Of a DNA stretch of 64,000 bases, positions 53,619 to 61,947 are shown one piece after another. The notes under the pieces are model-generated. The model saw nothing but the letters and a program-made list of their open reading frames with translations, was not told the DNA's origin and did no database searches. Position numbers and translations under genes: made by a program. Positions within the stretch are counted from its first letter, which is position 1; each line of letters begins with the position of its first letter. Source of the stretch: Nitrosomonas sp. (GTDB lineage Bacteria > Pseudomonadota > Gammaproteobacteria > Burkholderiales > Nitrosomonadaceae); assembly GCA_017984435.1 (NCBI GenBank), contig JAGNZK010000011.1, positions 1-64,000 on the forward strand. Direction: 5' to 3'.

Positions 53619-56600
53619 TCATGCCCGCACACTCTCCCACAGTTTCTGTAAGCGTTTAACCGATACCGGCTGCGGCGTCTTTAACTCCTGCGCAAATAAT
53701 GAAACGCGCAATTCCTCGATCTGCCAGCGGAATTCATCCAAATTCTCATCCATCAGCCCGATTTTCCGGTGCTTTTCCAAACGTTGCAAATAGTGTTGCC
53801 AGAGCGCATTGACCTCCAGGCTATTGCTTTCATCGCGTCCAGGATTGTTCGAGAATTTTTCCAGGCGTAGCGACATGCCTTTCACATAACGCGGAATTTG
53901 CTGTAGCCTTTGCCAAGCGATTTGACTGAGAAAGCTGGGATAAATGAGGTTCTCAAGTTGATTGCTGACTTCATGCTTTACCCTGTCGACACGAAATGTT
54001 GCTAATCGCCCCATCAGGATTTGATATTCGCTGCCTATCTGCTGCAGCAAACCGGCCAACGCTGTGGCGACTTCCGGCAGGCGACTTTTAGCCCGCTGAC
54101 TCTGCGCAACAAACTCGGACTCGCTGCGTGGTAAAGGATCATTCGCCAACAATGCACGATCGATAATAGCATTCAGCATATCTTGTTTCAGATCGCCCGG
54201 ATTGATTCGGGTTGTCAGTTGCATGGTCGCTTGTTTGAGTCCCGGCAAATTCTTTTCCAATTGCTTGAGTTGTTCTTTCAACATCAAACACAATAATCGT
54301 CTGACACCCAGACGCATCGCATTATCAGCCCCTGCGGGCGTATCGAATAAGCGAATTGCGACATTGTCGGTTTGGTCAATCAATGCGGGATAGCCCGTCA
54401 GTTGTTGATCGTTGCGCTTGAAAGTCACTGCAACGGGCAAATCACCAAAGTCCCATTGGGTGATTTGATCTCGTTCAATGCCGATTCTCTCACTCGCGGC
54501 ATCGCGTTTTACAAAGGTCATTTGCGCAGCCTTACCCAGTTGAATCTGCAATTCAGACAAATCACGGCTCATCGCCAGTTCCTGCCCGGCATCATCGACG
54601 ATTTGAATGTTCATGCGCAGATGAATCGGCATGTCTTGGATGTTCCAAGTTTCCGGTGCAACCGACAACGTGGTTTTTCGTAAAATGAATTGCGCCAGAG
54701 CATCTTGTAATGACACTGGCTGCAAAGTGCTCGCTTGCTGTTCCAGAAACGCTGTGACCGATTCCGGCAATGGCACCAGCATGCGACGAATCTGCTTGGG
54801 AAGCGCCTTCAAATACCAGGTAACTTTGTCGCGAATCAGGCCGGGCACCAGATAATCCAACTGCCTGGTATCCAGCCGATTGAGTAATGGCAATGGCACG
54901 CACACGGTCACGCCGTCCAACGCGTGGCCGGGATCAAAGCGGTAAGTCAACGGCAATACGCTGCCATCCGGCAATGTCATGGTTTCCGGAAACTGCACTT
55001 CATTAATATGACCGGCCGCATGACGCATCAGCAATTCACGATTCAGATACAGCAATCGTGCATCTTGTTGCTCGGCCTGTTTGCGCCATTTTTCAAATCC
55101 CGCGCCGTTGGTTATATTTGCCGGAATGATGGCATCGTAGAAAGCGAAAATTTCCTGCTCGTCAACCAATACATCCTGCCGCCGCGCTTTATGCTCCAAT
55201 TCTTCGATTTCATGAATCAACGCCTGGTTATGCGCAAAAAAAGGCGCTTGCGTCACATACTCGCCCGCCACCAGCGCCGAACGGATGAAAATCTCACGGG
55301 ATTCCTTGGGATTGATCGAACCGTAGTGAACTGGCCGTTTCGCAACAATGGCAAGGCCATACAACGTCACGCGCTCGTAAACCATCACTTGCGCCTGCTT
55401 CTTCTCCCAATGCGGATCGAAATAGTGTTTCTTGCACAAATTACCGGCGATCCGCTCCAGCCATTGCGGTTCAATTTTGGCGGCACAGCGCGCATACAGC
55501 TTGCTGGTTTCGACCAATTCGGCGGCCACAACCCATTTCACTTTGCCTTTCTTCAATACCGAACCGGGAAAAATGGCGAACTTGATACCGCGGGCGCCCA
55601 GATATTCCCCTTCCTTCTCGGTCTTGAACCCGATATTACCGAGCAATCCGGGTAACAAAGCACGATGGATTTCATCGTAACTCGCCGGTGTTTCATTCGG
55701 TTTGAAACCCAGCTCAGTCATCAGCACATGTAACTGTCCGTGAATCTCACGCCATTCGCGCAAGCGGCGGTACGACAGAAAATGCTCGCGGCACTGCGCC
55801 ATCAGTTTTTTGCCGGATTTTTTGTGTTTCAGCAGATCGTCAAAGAAATCCCATAATTTCAAATACGCCAGGAAATCCGAGCGTTCATCCTGGAAACGCC
55901 GGTGCGCATTATCGGCAGCCGCTTGCTGATCAAATGGGCGATCACGTGGATCTTGCAAACTCAACGCGGAAGCGATAATTAATATCTCATGTAAGCAATT
56001 TTCTTGTTTTGCCGCCAGAATCATGCGGGCAATCTTGGGGTCAATGGGAAATTTAGCTAGGCGCCAGCCAATATCAGTCAAATTGCGACTATCGTCGACC
56101 GCGCCAAGCTCCGCCAGCAACTGATAACCATCGGCGATCATGCGCGGCGATGGCGGCTCCAGAAACGAAAAGCTTTCCACATCGCCGATTTTCAGCGACT
56201 TCATGCGCAAAATCACCGCCGCCAGCGAAGAACGCAGAATCTCCGGATCGGTAAATTCCGCGCGCCCTTGATAATCCTGCTCTGAATACAAACGGATACA
56301 CACGCCATCGGCCACCCGGCCACAACGCCCGGCACGCTGATTGGCCGACGCCTGCGAGATTTTCTCCACCAGCAATTGTTCGACCTTATTGCGGTAACTA
56401 TAGCGATTGATGCGCGCCAGTCCGGTATCGATCACATAATGAATCCCCGGCACGGTCAGCGATGTTTCCGCCACGTTGGTCGCCAACACGATGCGGCGCG
56501 CGCCGTCCGGTTGAAAAACCCGCTCCTGTTCGGCCACCGACAAGCGGGCGAACAACGGCAAGATTTCGATATTCGAATGAAAACGGTGAAACGAATGCTT

Positions 56601-57380
56601 GCGCAGCGTTTCGGCGGTCTCGCGGATTTCGCGCTCACCCGGCAGAAACACCAGAATATCGCCCGAACCCAGCGCCATCAACTCATCGACCGCATGGATA
56701 ATGGCGCGCTGCAAATCGCCGTCGCTGTCGTCGTCCTCATCGGCCAACGGCGAACGGTAATGGATCTCGACCGGATACAATCGCCCGCTGACCTCGATCA
56801 CCGGGGCATCGTTAAAATGCCGGGAAAAACGCTGCGCGTCGATGGTCGCCGACGTCACGATCACTTTCAAATCCGGCCGTTTTGGCAGCAATTGCTTGAG
56901 GTAACCGAGCAGAAAATCGATATTCAAACTGCGCTCGTGCGCTTCGTCGATGATCAGCGTATCGTACGCCTGCAACAGCGGATCGCCCTGCGTCTCGGCC
57001 AGTAAAATACCATCAGTCATCAGCTTGATGTAACTATCCGCACTGACCTTATCGGTGAATCGCACCTTATAACCGACCGCCTGCCCCAACGGACTGTTCA
57101 ATTCCACTGCAATCCGCCCCGCCACCGTCCGCGCCGCAATCCGCCGCGGCTGCGTATGGCCGATCAGCCCGTGCACACCGCGCTTCAGCTCCAGACAGAT
57201 TTTTGGGATTTGCGTGGTTTTACCGGAACCGGTCTCCCCGCAAATGATCACCACCTGATGATTCTCAATCGCTTGCTTGATTTCTTCACGGCGCAGATTG
57301 ACCGGCAGGTCTTCCGCATATGTTGGGCGGGGAAGATGGGCAAGCCGTCTTGTAATGATGTCGGGAGATAATTTTTTCAT
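53619..57380 (-). CDS. hrpA: ATP-dependent RNA helicase HrpA
   Basis: 1253 residues, the usual size for HrpA. The DEAH-box helicase motifs run in order: GETGSGKTTQIPKICLEL (Walker A near residue 46), IGHTQPRRIAARTV, IIDEAHERSLNIDFLLGYL, VTSATIDAQRF and ANQRAGRCGRVADGVCIRLY. The long C-terminal half holds the HrpA-specific region (NGAGFEKWRKQAEQ, FDPGHALDGVTVCVPLPLLN). It unwinds structured mRNA and helps rescue stalled ribosomes in E. coli. No ribosome binding site is obvious before the ATG. Confidence 0.96.
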   Translation of the reverse strand: MKKLSPDIITRRLAHLPRPTYAEDLPVNLRREEIKQAIENHQVVIICGETGSGKTTQIPKICLELKRGVHGLIGHTQPRRIAARTVAGRIAVELNSPLGQAVGYKVRFTDKVSADSYIKLMTDGILLAETQGDPLLQAYDTLIIDEAHERSLNIDFLLGYLKQLLPKRPDLKVIVTSATIDAQRFSRHFNDAPVIEVSGRLYPVEIHYRSPLADEDDDSDGDLQRAIIHAVDELMALGSGDILVFLPGEREIRETAETLRKHSFHRFHSNIEILPLFARLSVAEQERVFQPDGARRIVLATNVAETSLTVPGIHYVIDTGLARINRYSYRNKVEQLLVEKISQASANQRAGRCGRVADGVCIRLYSEQDYQGRAEFTDPEILRSSLAAVILRMKSLKIGDVESFSFLEPPSPRMIADGYQLLAELGAVDDSRNLTDIGWRLAKFPIDPKIARMILAAKQENCLHEILIIASALSLQDPRDRPFDQQAAADNAHRRFQDERSDFLAYLKLWDFFDDLLKHKKSGKKLMAQCREHFLSYRRLREWREIHGQLHVLMTELGFKPNETPASYDEIHRALLPGLLGNIGFKTEKEGEYLGARGIKFAIFPGSVLKKGKVKWVVAAELVETSKLYARCAAKIEPQWLERIAGNLCKKHYFDPHWEKKQAQVMVYERVTLYGLAIVAKRPVHYGSINPKESREIFIRSALVAGEYVTQAPFFAHNQALIHEIEELEHKARRQDVLVDEQEIFAFYDAIIPANITNGAGFEKWRKQAEQQDARLLYLNRELLMRHAAGHINEVQFPETMTLPDGSVLPLTYRFDPGHALDGVTVCVPLPLLNRLDTRQLDYLVPGLIRDKVTWYLKALPKQIRRMLVPLPESVTAFLEQQASTLQPVSLQDALAQFILRKTTLSVAPETWNIQDMPIHLRMNIQIVDDAGQELAMSRDLSELQIQLGKAAQMTFVKRDAASERIGIERDQITQWDFGDLPVAVTFKRNDQQLTGYPALIDQTDNVAIRLFDTPAGADNAMRLGVRRLLCLMLKEQLKQLEKNLPGLKQATMQLTTRINPGDLKQDMLNAIIDRALLANDPLPRSESEFVAQSQRAKSRLPEVATALAGLLQQIGSEYQILMGRLATFRVDRVKHEVSNQLENLIYPSFLSQIAWQRLQQIPRYVKGMSLRLEKFSNNPGRDESNSLEVNALWQHYLQRLEKHRKIGLMDENLDEFRWQIEELRVSLFAQELKTPQPVSVKRLQKLWESVRA

Positions 57381-57446
57381 AGAAATATTAGTTGTATGCC
57401 GATGCCGGATCGTAAGCGATTTATACTTCTTTGGCTTGCCCGATCG

Positions 57447-58217
57447 CTACAAGGTCTTGAAAAAATAGTTGGTGCTGCGCCCGCCACTGGCATCTTTCAC
57501 CAGCACACCCCGTTCAACAAGATCAAGAATATCCCGTAGCGCCGTGTCCTGCGAGCATTGGGTGATCTTTGCCCATTTTGACGAGGTCAGCTTGCCTTCA
57601 AACCCATCCAATACTTTATTCAGCATCAGGCGCTGACGGTCATTGAACGGCACATCCTTATGCATCTGCCAGAACTGTGCTTTATGGAGCACGTCACTTA
57701 GCGTTTCTGCTGTGCTGCTGATTGCGCGATCCAGGCAATTTAAGAACCATTCCAGCCACGACGTAATATCGAGGCCACCTTTTTGGGTCTTCTCCAGCAT
57801 ATCGTAATACATTCTTCGTTCCTGCCGGATTTGTGCCGAGAAGCTGTAAAAGCGTTGTGGGCTTTGCTCAGACTTTGCCAACGCCATATCGGCAATTGCA
57901 CGCGCAATGCGCCCGTTGCCATCCTCAAACGGATGCAGTGTGACAAACCACAGATGACCAATACCAGCTTTGAGAACAGCATCGATATCGTTCTTGCCAT
58001 TGAACCACTGCAAAAACAGATCGATTTCATTGCTGAGATGTTTGGCGGCAGGCGCCTCAAAATGCACCCGTTCTCTTCCAATCGCGCCAGACACCACCTG
58101 CATCGGTCCGTTTGCATCATCACGCCAATGCGAACATGAGATCAGGTCGCGAATTGAGAATATAGCCAATAAACCTGACACCTTTTTGCCTATGATGCAG
58201 GTGAACGATAAACACAT
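57447..58217 (-). CDS. N-terminally truncated Fic protein, second copy
   Basis: 256 residues. From HWRDDANGPMQVVSGAIG onward it is nearly identical to the full Fic gene at 60494, base for base without gaps over 57471–58131. The Fic motif HPFEDGNGRIAR and the C-terminal winged-helix-like region (LTSSKWAKITQCSQDTALRD) are kept. The N-terminal DUF4172-type part and the inhibitory SSEIEG motif are absent; 28 unrelated residues replace them. Its ATG lies three bases after the stop of the diguanylate cyclase gene, so translation could be coupled. No ribosome binding site is visible. It may be an active, less restrained AMP transferase or a dead relic. Confidence 0.7.
   Translation of the reverse strand: MCLSFTCIIGKKVSGLLAIFSIRDLISCSHWRDDANGPMQVVSGAIGRERVHFEAPAAKHLSNEIDLFLQWFNGKNDIDAVLKAGIGHLWFVTLHPFEDGNGRIARAIADMALAKSEQSPQRFYSFSAQIRQERRMYYDMLEKTQKGGLDITSWLEWFLNCLDRAISSTAETLSDVLHKAQFWQMHKDVPFNDRQRLMLNKVLDGFEGKLTSSKWAKITQCSQDTALRDILDLVERGVLVKDASGGRSTNYFFKTL
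57471..58131 (-). repeat. 661-bp direct repeat, copy 1 (Fic 3' part)
   Basis: This segment is collinear, without insertions or deletions, with 60536–61196. The two copies flank the diguanylate cyclase gene in the same orientation. The similarity ends sharply at CAATGC/GAAC, where the full copy continues with CCAACC. The sharp edge marks a duplication or recombination boundary. Confidence 0.9.
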
Positions 58218-58220
58218 AGC

Positions 58221-60032
58221 CTAAATTACCGGTGATTCCAAGGCTTCAATGACGGCGACCTGATTCTTGCCCTGTTTTCTTGCCAGAAATACAGCGTAAT
58301 CCGCGCGATCCAGAGCCTGCTCGCGACTTTCATTGGTCAAGTATTGCGTGACACCTGCGCTAAAGGTGATCAGCAGGCGATTGTTGTTGTTCATGAAGAA
58401 ACGTTTCGTCAGTTCGCGCTGCAATCGCCGCATCATATCGGCAGCGGTATTGAGCAGGGTGTCGGGCAGCAGAATAAGAAATTCTTCTGAGCCGTACCGG
58501 ATCACGCTGTCACCCTGTCTGATCACGGTTTTGATGATCTGCACCAAATGCGTCAGCGTGTCATCGCTGGCCTGGCTGCCGAGTTGGGAGCTGAGCTCGC
58601 TCAAATTATCCACATCGAGCAATACCAGACACAATGGTTTGCCACTTTGCATCATTTGCTCTTGTTCTTCACTGAAAGTCTCGACCAGCGCACGATGGCT
58701 CAGAGCTCCGGTCAGCCGGTCGTCACGCGTTTGTTCGCTGACTTGCCGCAAGTGGTGCCGCAATTCATCCACGCGCTGTTGCGTTGCATCCGCCTGTTGC
58801 CTTGTTTTGATCAATTCATCGCGGGTGCGCAGCATGTCGAGCTGCATGTGCCGGGTGTCTTCCATCAGTTTTTCCAATATCAACTTGAGATCAATGGCCT
58901 GGTTGGTCTGCTTGACGCGCTCGGTGTAATGATCAATTTTTTGCTGAAACTCGCCGGTGGCTTCCGTCACGATTCCCAAACGCTCGAGAAACAGCGAAAT
59001 CATGTCCTTCAGCGTTTGCTGTGCTTCGGCAAGCGTATGCTGCAATAAATCCTGTTGGTAAACGAGTTCTTTCAGAATCGATTCCGCGTCGTAAATACGG
59101 TGCAGTACCGGGGGATTCTTGAGATTTTCCCGAATCAGTTCGAGTTGATGCGATACCCAGGGATCCAGATCCGGTGGCAGTGACGCATATTCGATAAACA
59201 GATTGAGCATATTCAGCAGCCCATCGATCAATCGTTGTTCCTGATCGACCCGCAAGGCCATGTGAATCCAGCATTGCCGAATTCGTTTTTCCAGCCAGTC
59301 GATGTTTTCTGGCTGATCTACGGCTTCGATTCCTTGGATGATGAATTCGATTTCCGTGATCCAGTGCTGATGCGTGGCAAGACGGGGAACCAATCCGTCG
59401 CGCAAGGTGGAAATGAGGAGTACTTTCCATTGTCGCCAGAATGCTATTGCTAGCGAGTGGTCTTCAATGACCTCCAGTTCGGTGCCGGCTGCATCAGCAT
59501 GACCATTTACAGTTACAGGCACCAGGCTGACAGGGGTTTCATCCTGCCAACGCTTAACCAAGGCATGAATTTCGTTATTCAATCGTTCGGGATGGTTTGC
59601 TAACGACTTGACGGCATCTGTCAGTTGTTCGCGCCGGATCGAGTCGCTACCGGATTGTGTTCGCGTATCCCACAGCATCAGCAGCAATTCACCCCACGGC
59701 TGCTCCAAACGACGATCAAGCGTGCCTTGCGACAGGATTAACTGACCCAGCGATTGCGCAACCGCCGTCCAGTTCTGATCGCTTGCCGCCAAATTGATAT
59801 CGACGACATGGCGACTTGCTTCCTGGGGCAAATCGAGGTTGTGTAACGTGGTTACTAACTTATTCGCCAGCGCGAGCGAAGCGTGATGCTCTGGTGGCTT
59901 GGCGCCGGCAATCTGATAATAAATCGATTCATACTGATCCGGTGTGGGGGCAATTCGCTGGGTAGCCAAACGTTTTAATGTTTCCCTGGCAATCCATATC
60001 GGGTTTTTGGTTTCAGGTCGATTGGCATCCAT
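58221..60032 (-). CDS. Diguanylate cyclase (GGDEF domain)
   Basis: 603 residues from the ATG at 60032 (a TTG at 60047 is also in frame). The N-terminal ~430 residues are helical, without a recognised sensor domain or membrane span; a coiled coil occurs before the catalytic part (KTRQQADATQQRVDELRHHL). The C-terminal GGDEF domain begins DDRLTGALSHRALVETF and has the active-site loop RYGSEEFLILLPD; the inhibitory I-site RQGD lies five residues before GSEEF. Serine replaces the second glycine, a variant found in some cyclases. It probably makes cyclic di-GMP in the cytoplasm. The Fic-like gene follows within four bases. Confidence 0.9.
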   Translation of the reverse strand: MDANRPETKNPIWIARETLKRLATQRIAPTPDQYESIYYQIAGAKPPEHHASLALANKLVTTLHNLDLPQEASRHVVDINLAASDQNWTAVAQSLGQLILSQGTLDRRLEQPWGELLLMLWDTRTQSGSDSIRREQLTDAVKSLANHPERLNNEIHALVKRWQDETPVSLVPVTVNGHADAAGTELEVIEDHSLAIAFWRQWKVLLISTLRDGLVPRLATHQHWITEIEFIIQGIEAVDQPENIDWLEKRIRQCWIHMALRVDQEQRLIDGLLNMLNLFIEYASLPPDLDPWVSHQLELIRENLKNPPVLHRIYDAESILKELVYQQDLLQHTLAEAQQTLKDMISLFLERLGIVTEATGEFQQKIDHYTERVKQTNQAIDLKLILEKLMEDTRHMQLDMLRTRDELIKTRQQADATQQRVDELRHHLRQVSEQTRDDRLTGALSHRALVETFSEEQEQMMQSGKPLCLVLLDVDNLSELSSQLGSQASDDTLTHLVQIIKTVIRQGDSVIRYGSEEFLILLPDTLLNTAADMMRRLQRELTKRFFMNNNNRLLITFSAGVTQYLTNESREQALDRADYAVFLARKQGKNQVAVIEALESPVI

Positions 60033-60047
60033 ATCGCGTCTTATCAA

Positions 60048-60493
60048 ATTTCATGATGGTATCAAGCGACCATTCTGGACCATGAATCGAATTGCAAAAA
60101 TCCGCAGCTTGCACCCATGCGGAAGGTGAGCGCAGACTGTATGCTATCAATACACCACAAGGAATCATAGTGTTATAGCACAGGAAATGGAATCAGGTTG
60201 CGAATCAAGAGAATGAGTGTATACATGTAGATCATGTCAAGACCACTCCGTTTAGAATCTCGGGATGCGCTTTATCGCATCTCATCACGTGAGGATCACC
60301 GTAAAGCCATTTTTGAAGATGGTGACAACCGATTAAGGCTTTTAGAAAAGAGCAGTTGCGTTGATTATAACTGGCTGGCGTCATGACTACCTACTGTTTT
60401 TGTGAATGGGAATTTAGCGATAACATAATTATCCGAATGATATTGGTTCATCAATTACGGTATGTCCGTTTGATTTACTCATCGACGCTAACT
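60048..60493. other. Intergenic region with a RAYT relic
   Basis: 446 bp between the intact fic gene and the diguanylate cyclase gene, both on the minus strand. It contains a plus-strand RAYT fragment at 60234–60386 and otherwise no coding frame with support. The promoter of the cyclase should lie in its left part. Confidence 0.5.
60234..60386 (+). pseudogene. RAYT (REP-associated tyrosine transposase) N-terminal remnant
   Basis: A 50-codon frame reads MSRPLRLESRDALYRIS then SREDHRKAIFEDGDNRLRLL and ...DYNWLAS before a stop. RAYT/Y1-type transposases typically open MSRPLRIEFPGALYHVTSRG and then have R-x-x-IFED-D-x-R-x-x-FL, so the match is clear. A shifted frame continues WRHDYLLFL, like WRCHAYCLM, then stops. 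The HUH (HxH) motif and catalytic tyrosine are missing. It is a decayed copy of a domesticated single-strand transposase family. Confidence 0.7.
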
Positions 60494-61618
60494 TTACTGG
60501 CTCCCAACTTCCAGTAAGGTTTTGAGAGAATAGCCGGTGCTGCGCCCGCCACTGGCATCTTTCACCAGCACACCCCGTTCGACAAGATCGTGAATATCCC
60601 GCAGCGCTGTGTCCTGCGAACATTGGGCGAGCTTTGCCCATTTTGACGAGGTCAGCTTGCCTTCAAACCCATCCAGTGCTTTGTTCAACATCAAGCGCTG
60701 ACGATCATTGAACGGCACATCCTTATGCACCTGCCAAAACTGCGCTTTATGGAGCACGCCACTCAGCGTTTCTTCCGTGCTGCTGATTGCGCGATCCAGA
60801 CAATTTAAGAACCACTCCAGCCACGACGTAATATCGAGGCCACCTTTTTGGGTCTTTTCCAGCATATCGTAATACATTTTTCGTTCCTGCCGGATTTGTG
60901 CCGAGAAGCTGTAGAAACGTTGCGAGCTTTGCTCGGATCGCGCTAATGCCATATCGGCAATCGCACGCGCAATGCGCCCGTTGCCATCCTCAAACGGATG
61001 CAGCGTGACAAACCACAGATGAGCAATACCCGCCTTGAGAACAGCATCGGTATCGTTCTTGCCATTGAACCACTGCAAAAACAGATCGATTTCATTGTGG
61101 AGGCGTTTGGCGGCAGGCGCATCAAAATGCACCCGCTCTTTCCCAATCGCGCCGGACACCACCTGCATCGGTCCGTTTGCATCATCACGCCAATGCCCAA
61201 CCGTGATCTTATGCATACCGCTATAACCGGTTGGAAACAAGGCCGCCTGCCACCCAAACAGGCGATCCGCGCTCAATGGTTGCGCATAATTTTGCGTGGC
61301 ATCCAGCATCATATCGACAATGCCCTCAACATGGCGGTCTGCGGATACTAACGCACCAATGTCCAATCCCAGCCGTCGAGCAATCGAGGAACGAACCTGA
61401 TCACGATCCAGAATTTCCCCTTCAATCTCGGAAGATTTCAACACATCAAGCGTCAGGTTTTGCAACGTGGCTTCCGCCGTTAAGGGAAATCCCAAAGCCT
61501 CCATCCGGCCAATCAACCGCCCCTGCCGGTGACGCACAGACGCCAGTAGCCCGGACAATTTCTCATGATCCCAACTGAAATCAGGCCAGTCAGGTAGTTC
61601 ATGGATATAACGCTTCAT
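60494..61618 (-). CDS. Fic family AMP-transferase-like protein, class II type
   Basis: 374 residues from the ATG at 61618, with GAGG nearby; a GTG three codons earlier is also in frame. An N-terminal DUF4172-like domain (YIHELPDWPDFSWDHEKLSG) is followed by the inhibitory motif SSEIEG in LKSSEIEGEILDRDQVRS, which fits the [ST]xxxE[GN] rule. The flap region HWRDDANGPMQVVSG comes next, then the catalytic HPFEDGNGRIAR. The C-terminus looks like a winged helix (LTSSKWAKLAQCSQDTALRD ... VERGVLVKD). Fic enzymes of this type transfer AMP to target proteins. Three ATGCGGA motifs lie upstream. Confidence 0.93.
   Translation of the reverse strand: MKRYIHELPDWPDFSWDHEKLSGLLASVRHRQGRLIGRMEALGFPLTAEATLQNLTLDVLKSSEIEGEILDRDQVRSSIARRLGLDIGALVSADRHVEGIVDMMLDATQNYAQPLSADRLFGWQAALFPTGYSGMHKITVGHWRDDANGPMQVVSGAIGKERVHFDAPAAKRLHNEIDLFLQWFNGKNDTDAVLKAGIAHLWFVTLHPFEDGNGRIARAIADMALARSEQSSQRFYSFSAQIRQERKMYYDMLEKTQKGGLDITSWLEWFLNCLDRAISSTEETLSGVLHKAQFWQVHKDVPFNDRQRLMLNKALDGFEGKLTSSKWAKLAQCSQDTALRDIHDLVERGVLVKDASGGRSTGYSLKTLLEVGSQ
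60536..61196 (-). repeat. 661-bp direct repeat, copy 2 (inside the intact fic gene)
   Basis: Copy of the segment at 57471–58131, ungapped. It spans the flap, catalytic motif and C-terminal domain of the intact fic gene. The region between the copies holds the diguanylate cyclase gene and the RAYT relic. Confidence 0.9.
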
Positions 61619-61947
61619 TCTACGCACCTCATGCGGAGATTATGCGCTTTTTTCTCCGCATTCAGCAAGGGCAATCACCGCAGATCATGCGGACTTTATG
61701 ATGACTGTGGTGCTTTAGTTGGATTTGCTACCGAAGGGGAAAGAACCCGTTAATTCCGATTCTTTCTAATAAACTGATGTGGTCCAATAGACCCGTTACT
61801 TGACCAGGTCATATCCGTCACTCAAATAACCTACTACGATATATAGTCAATTTTCTAATAATCTGAATTCAGCTTGGGTCGTCATTAAAGCTAGTAGCAT
61901 TAATGTGACAAGTATTAGCAGATTACTATGAAATACAGTGTAGTCAC
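61619..61947. other. Intergenic region upstream of fic
   Basis: 329 bp between the fic start and the end of the DUF2130 gene, both on the minus strand. The right part (from 61631) holds the ATGCGGA motifs. The rest (61,700–61,947) is AT-rich with no gene, palindrome or RNA feature that I can support. Confidence 0.45.
61631..61693. promoter_or_regulatory. Candidate fic operator (three ATGCGGA motifs)
   Basis: ATGCGGA occurs at 61631–61637 (plus), 61655–61661 (minus) and 61687–61693 (plus). The first two form an 8-bp perfect inverted repeat (61632–61639 and 61653–61660) with a 13-nt gap. The set starts 13 bp upstream of the fic start codon, overlapping where its promoter should be. Autoregulation by the winged-helix-like Fic C-terminus is a possible reading. 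Confidence 0.5.

Noticed and set aside
53163-61947. Defence island around hrpA, Fic and DUF2130
   Set aside because: hrpA is housekeeping, and no restriction, toxin–antitoxin or known antiphage partner is present; Fic alone does not justify the call.
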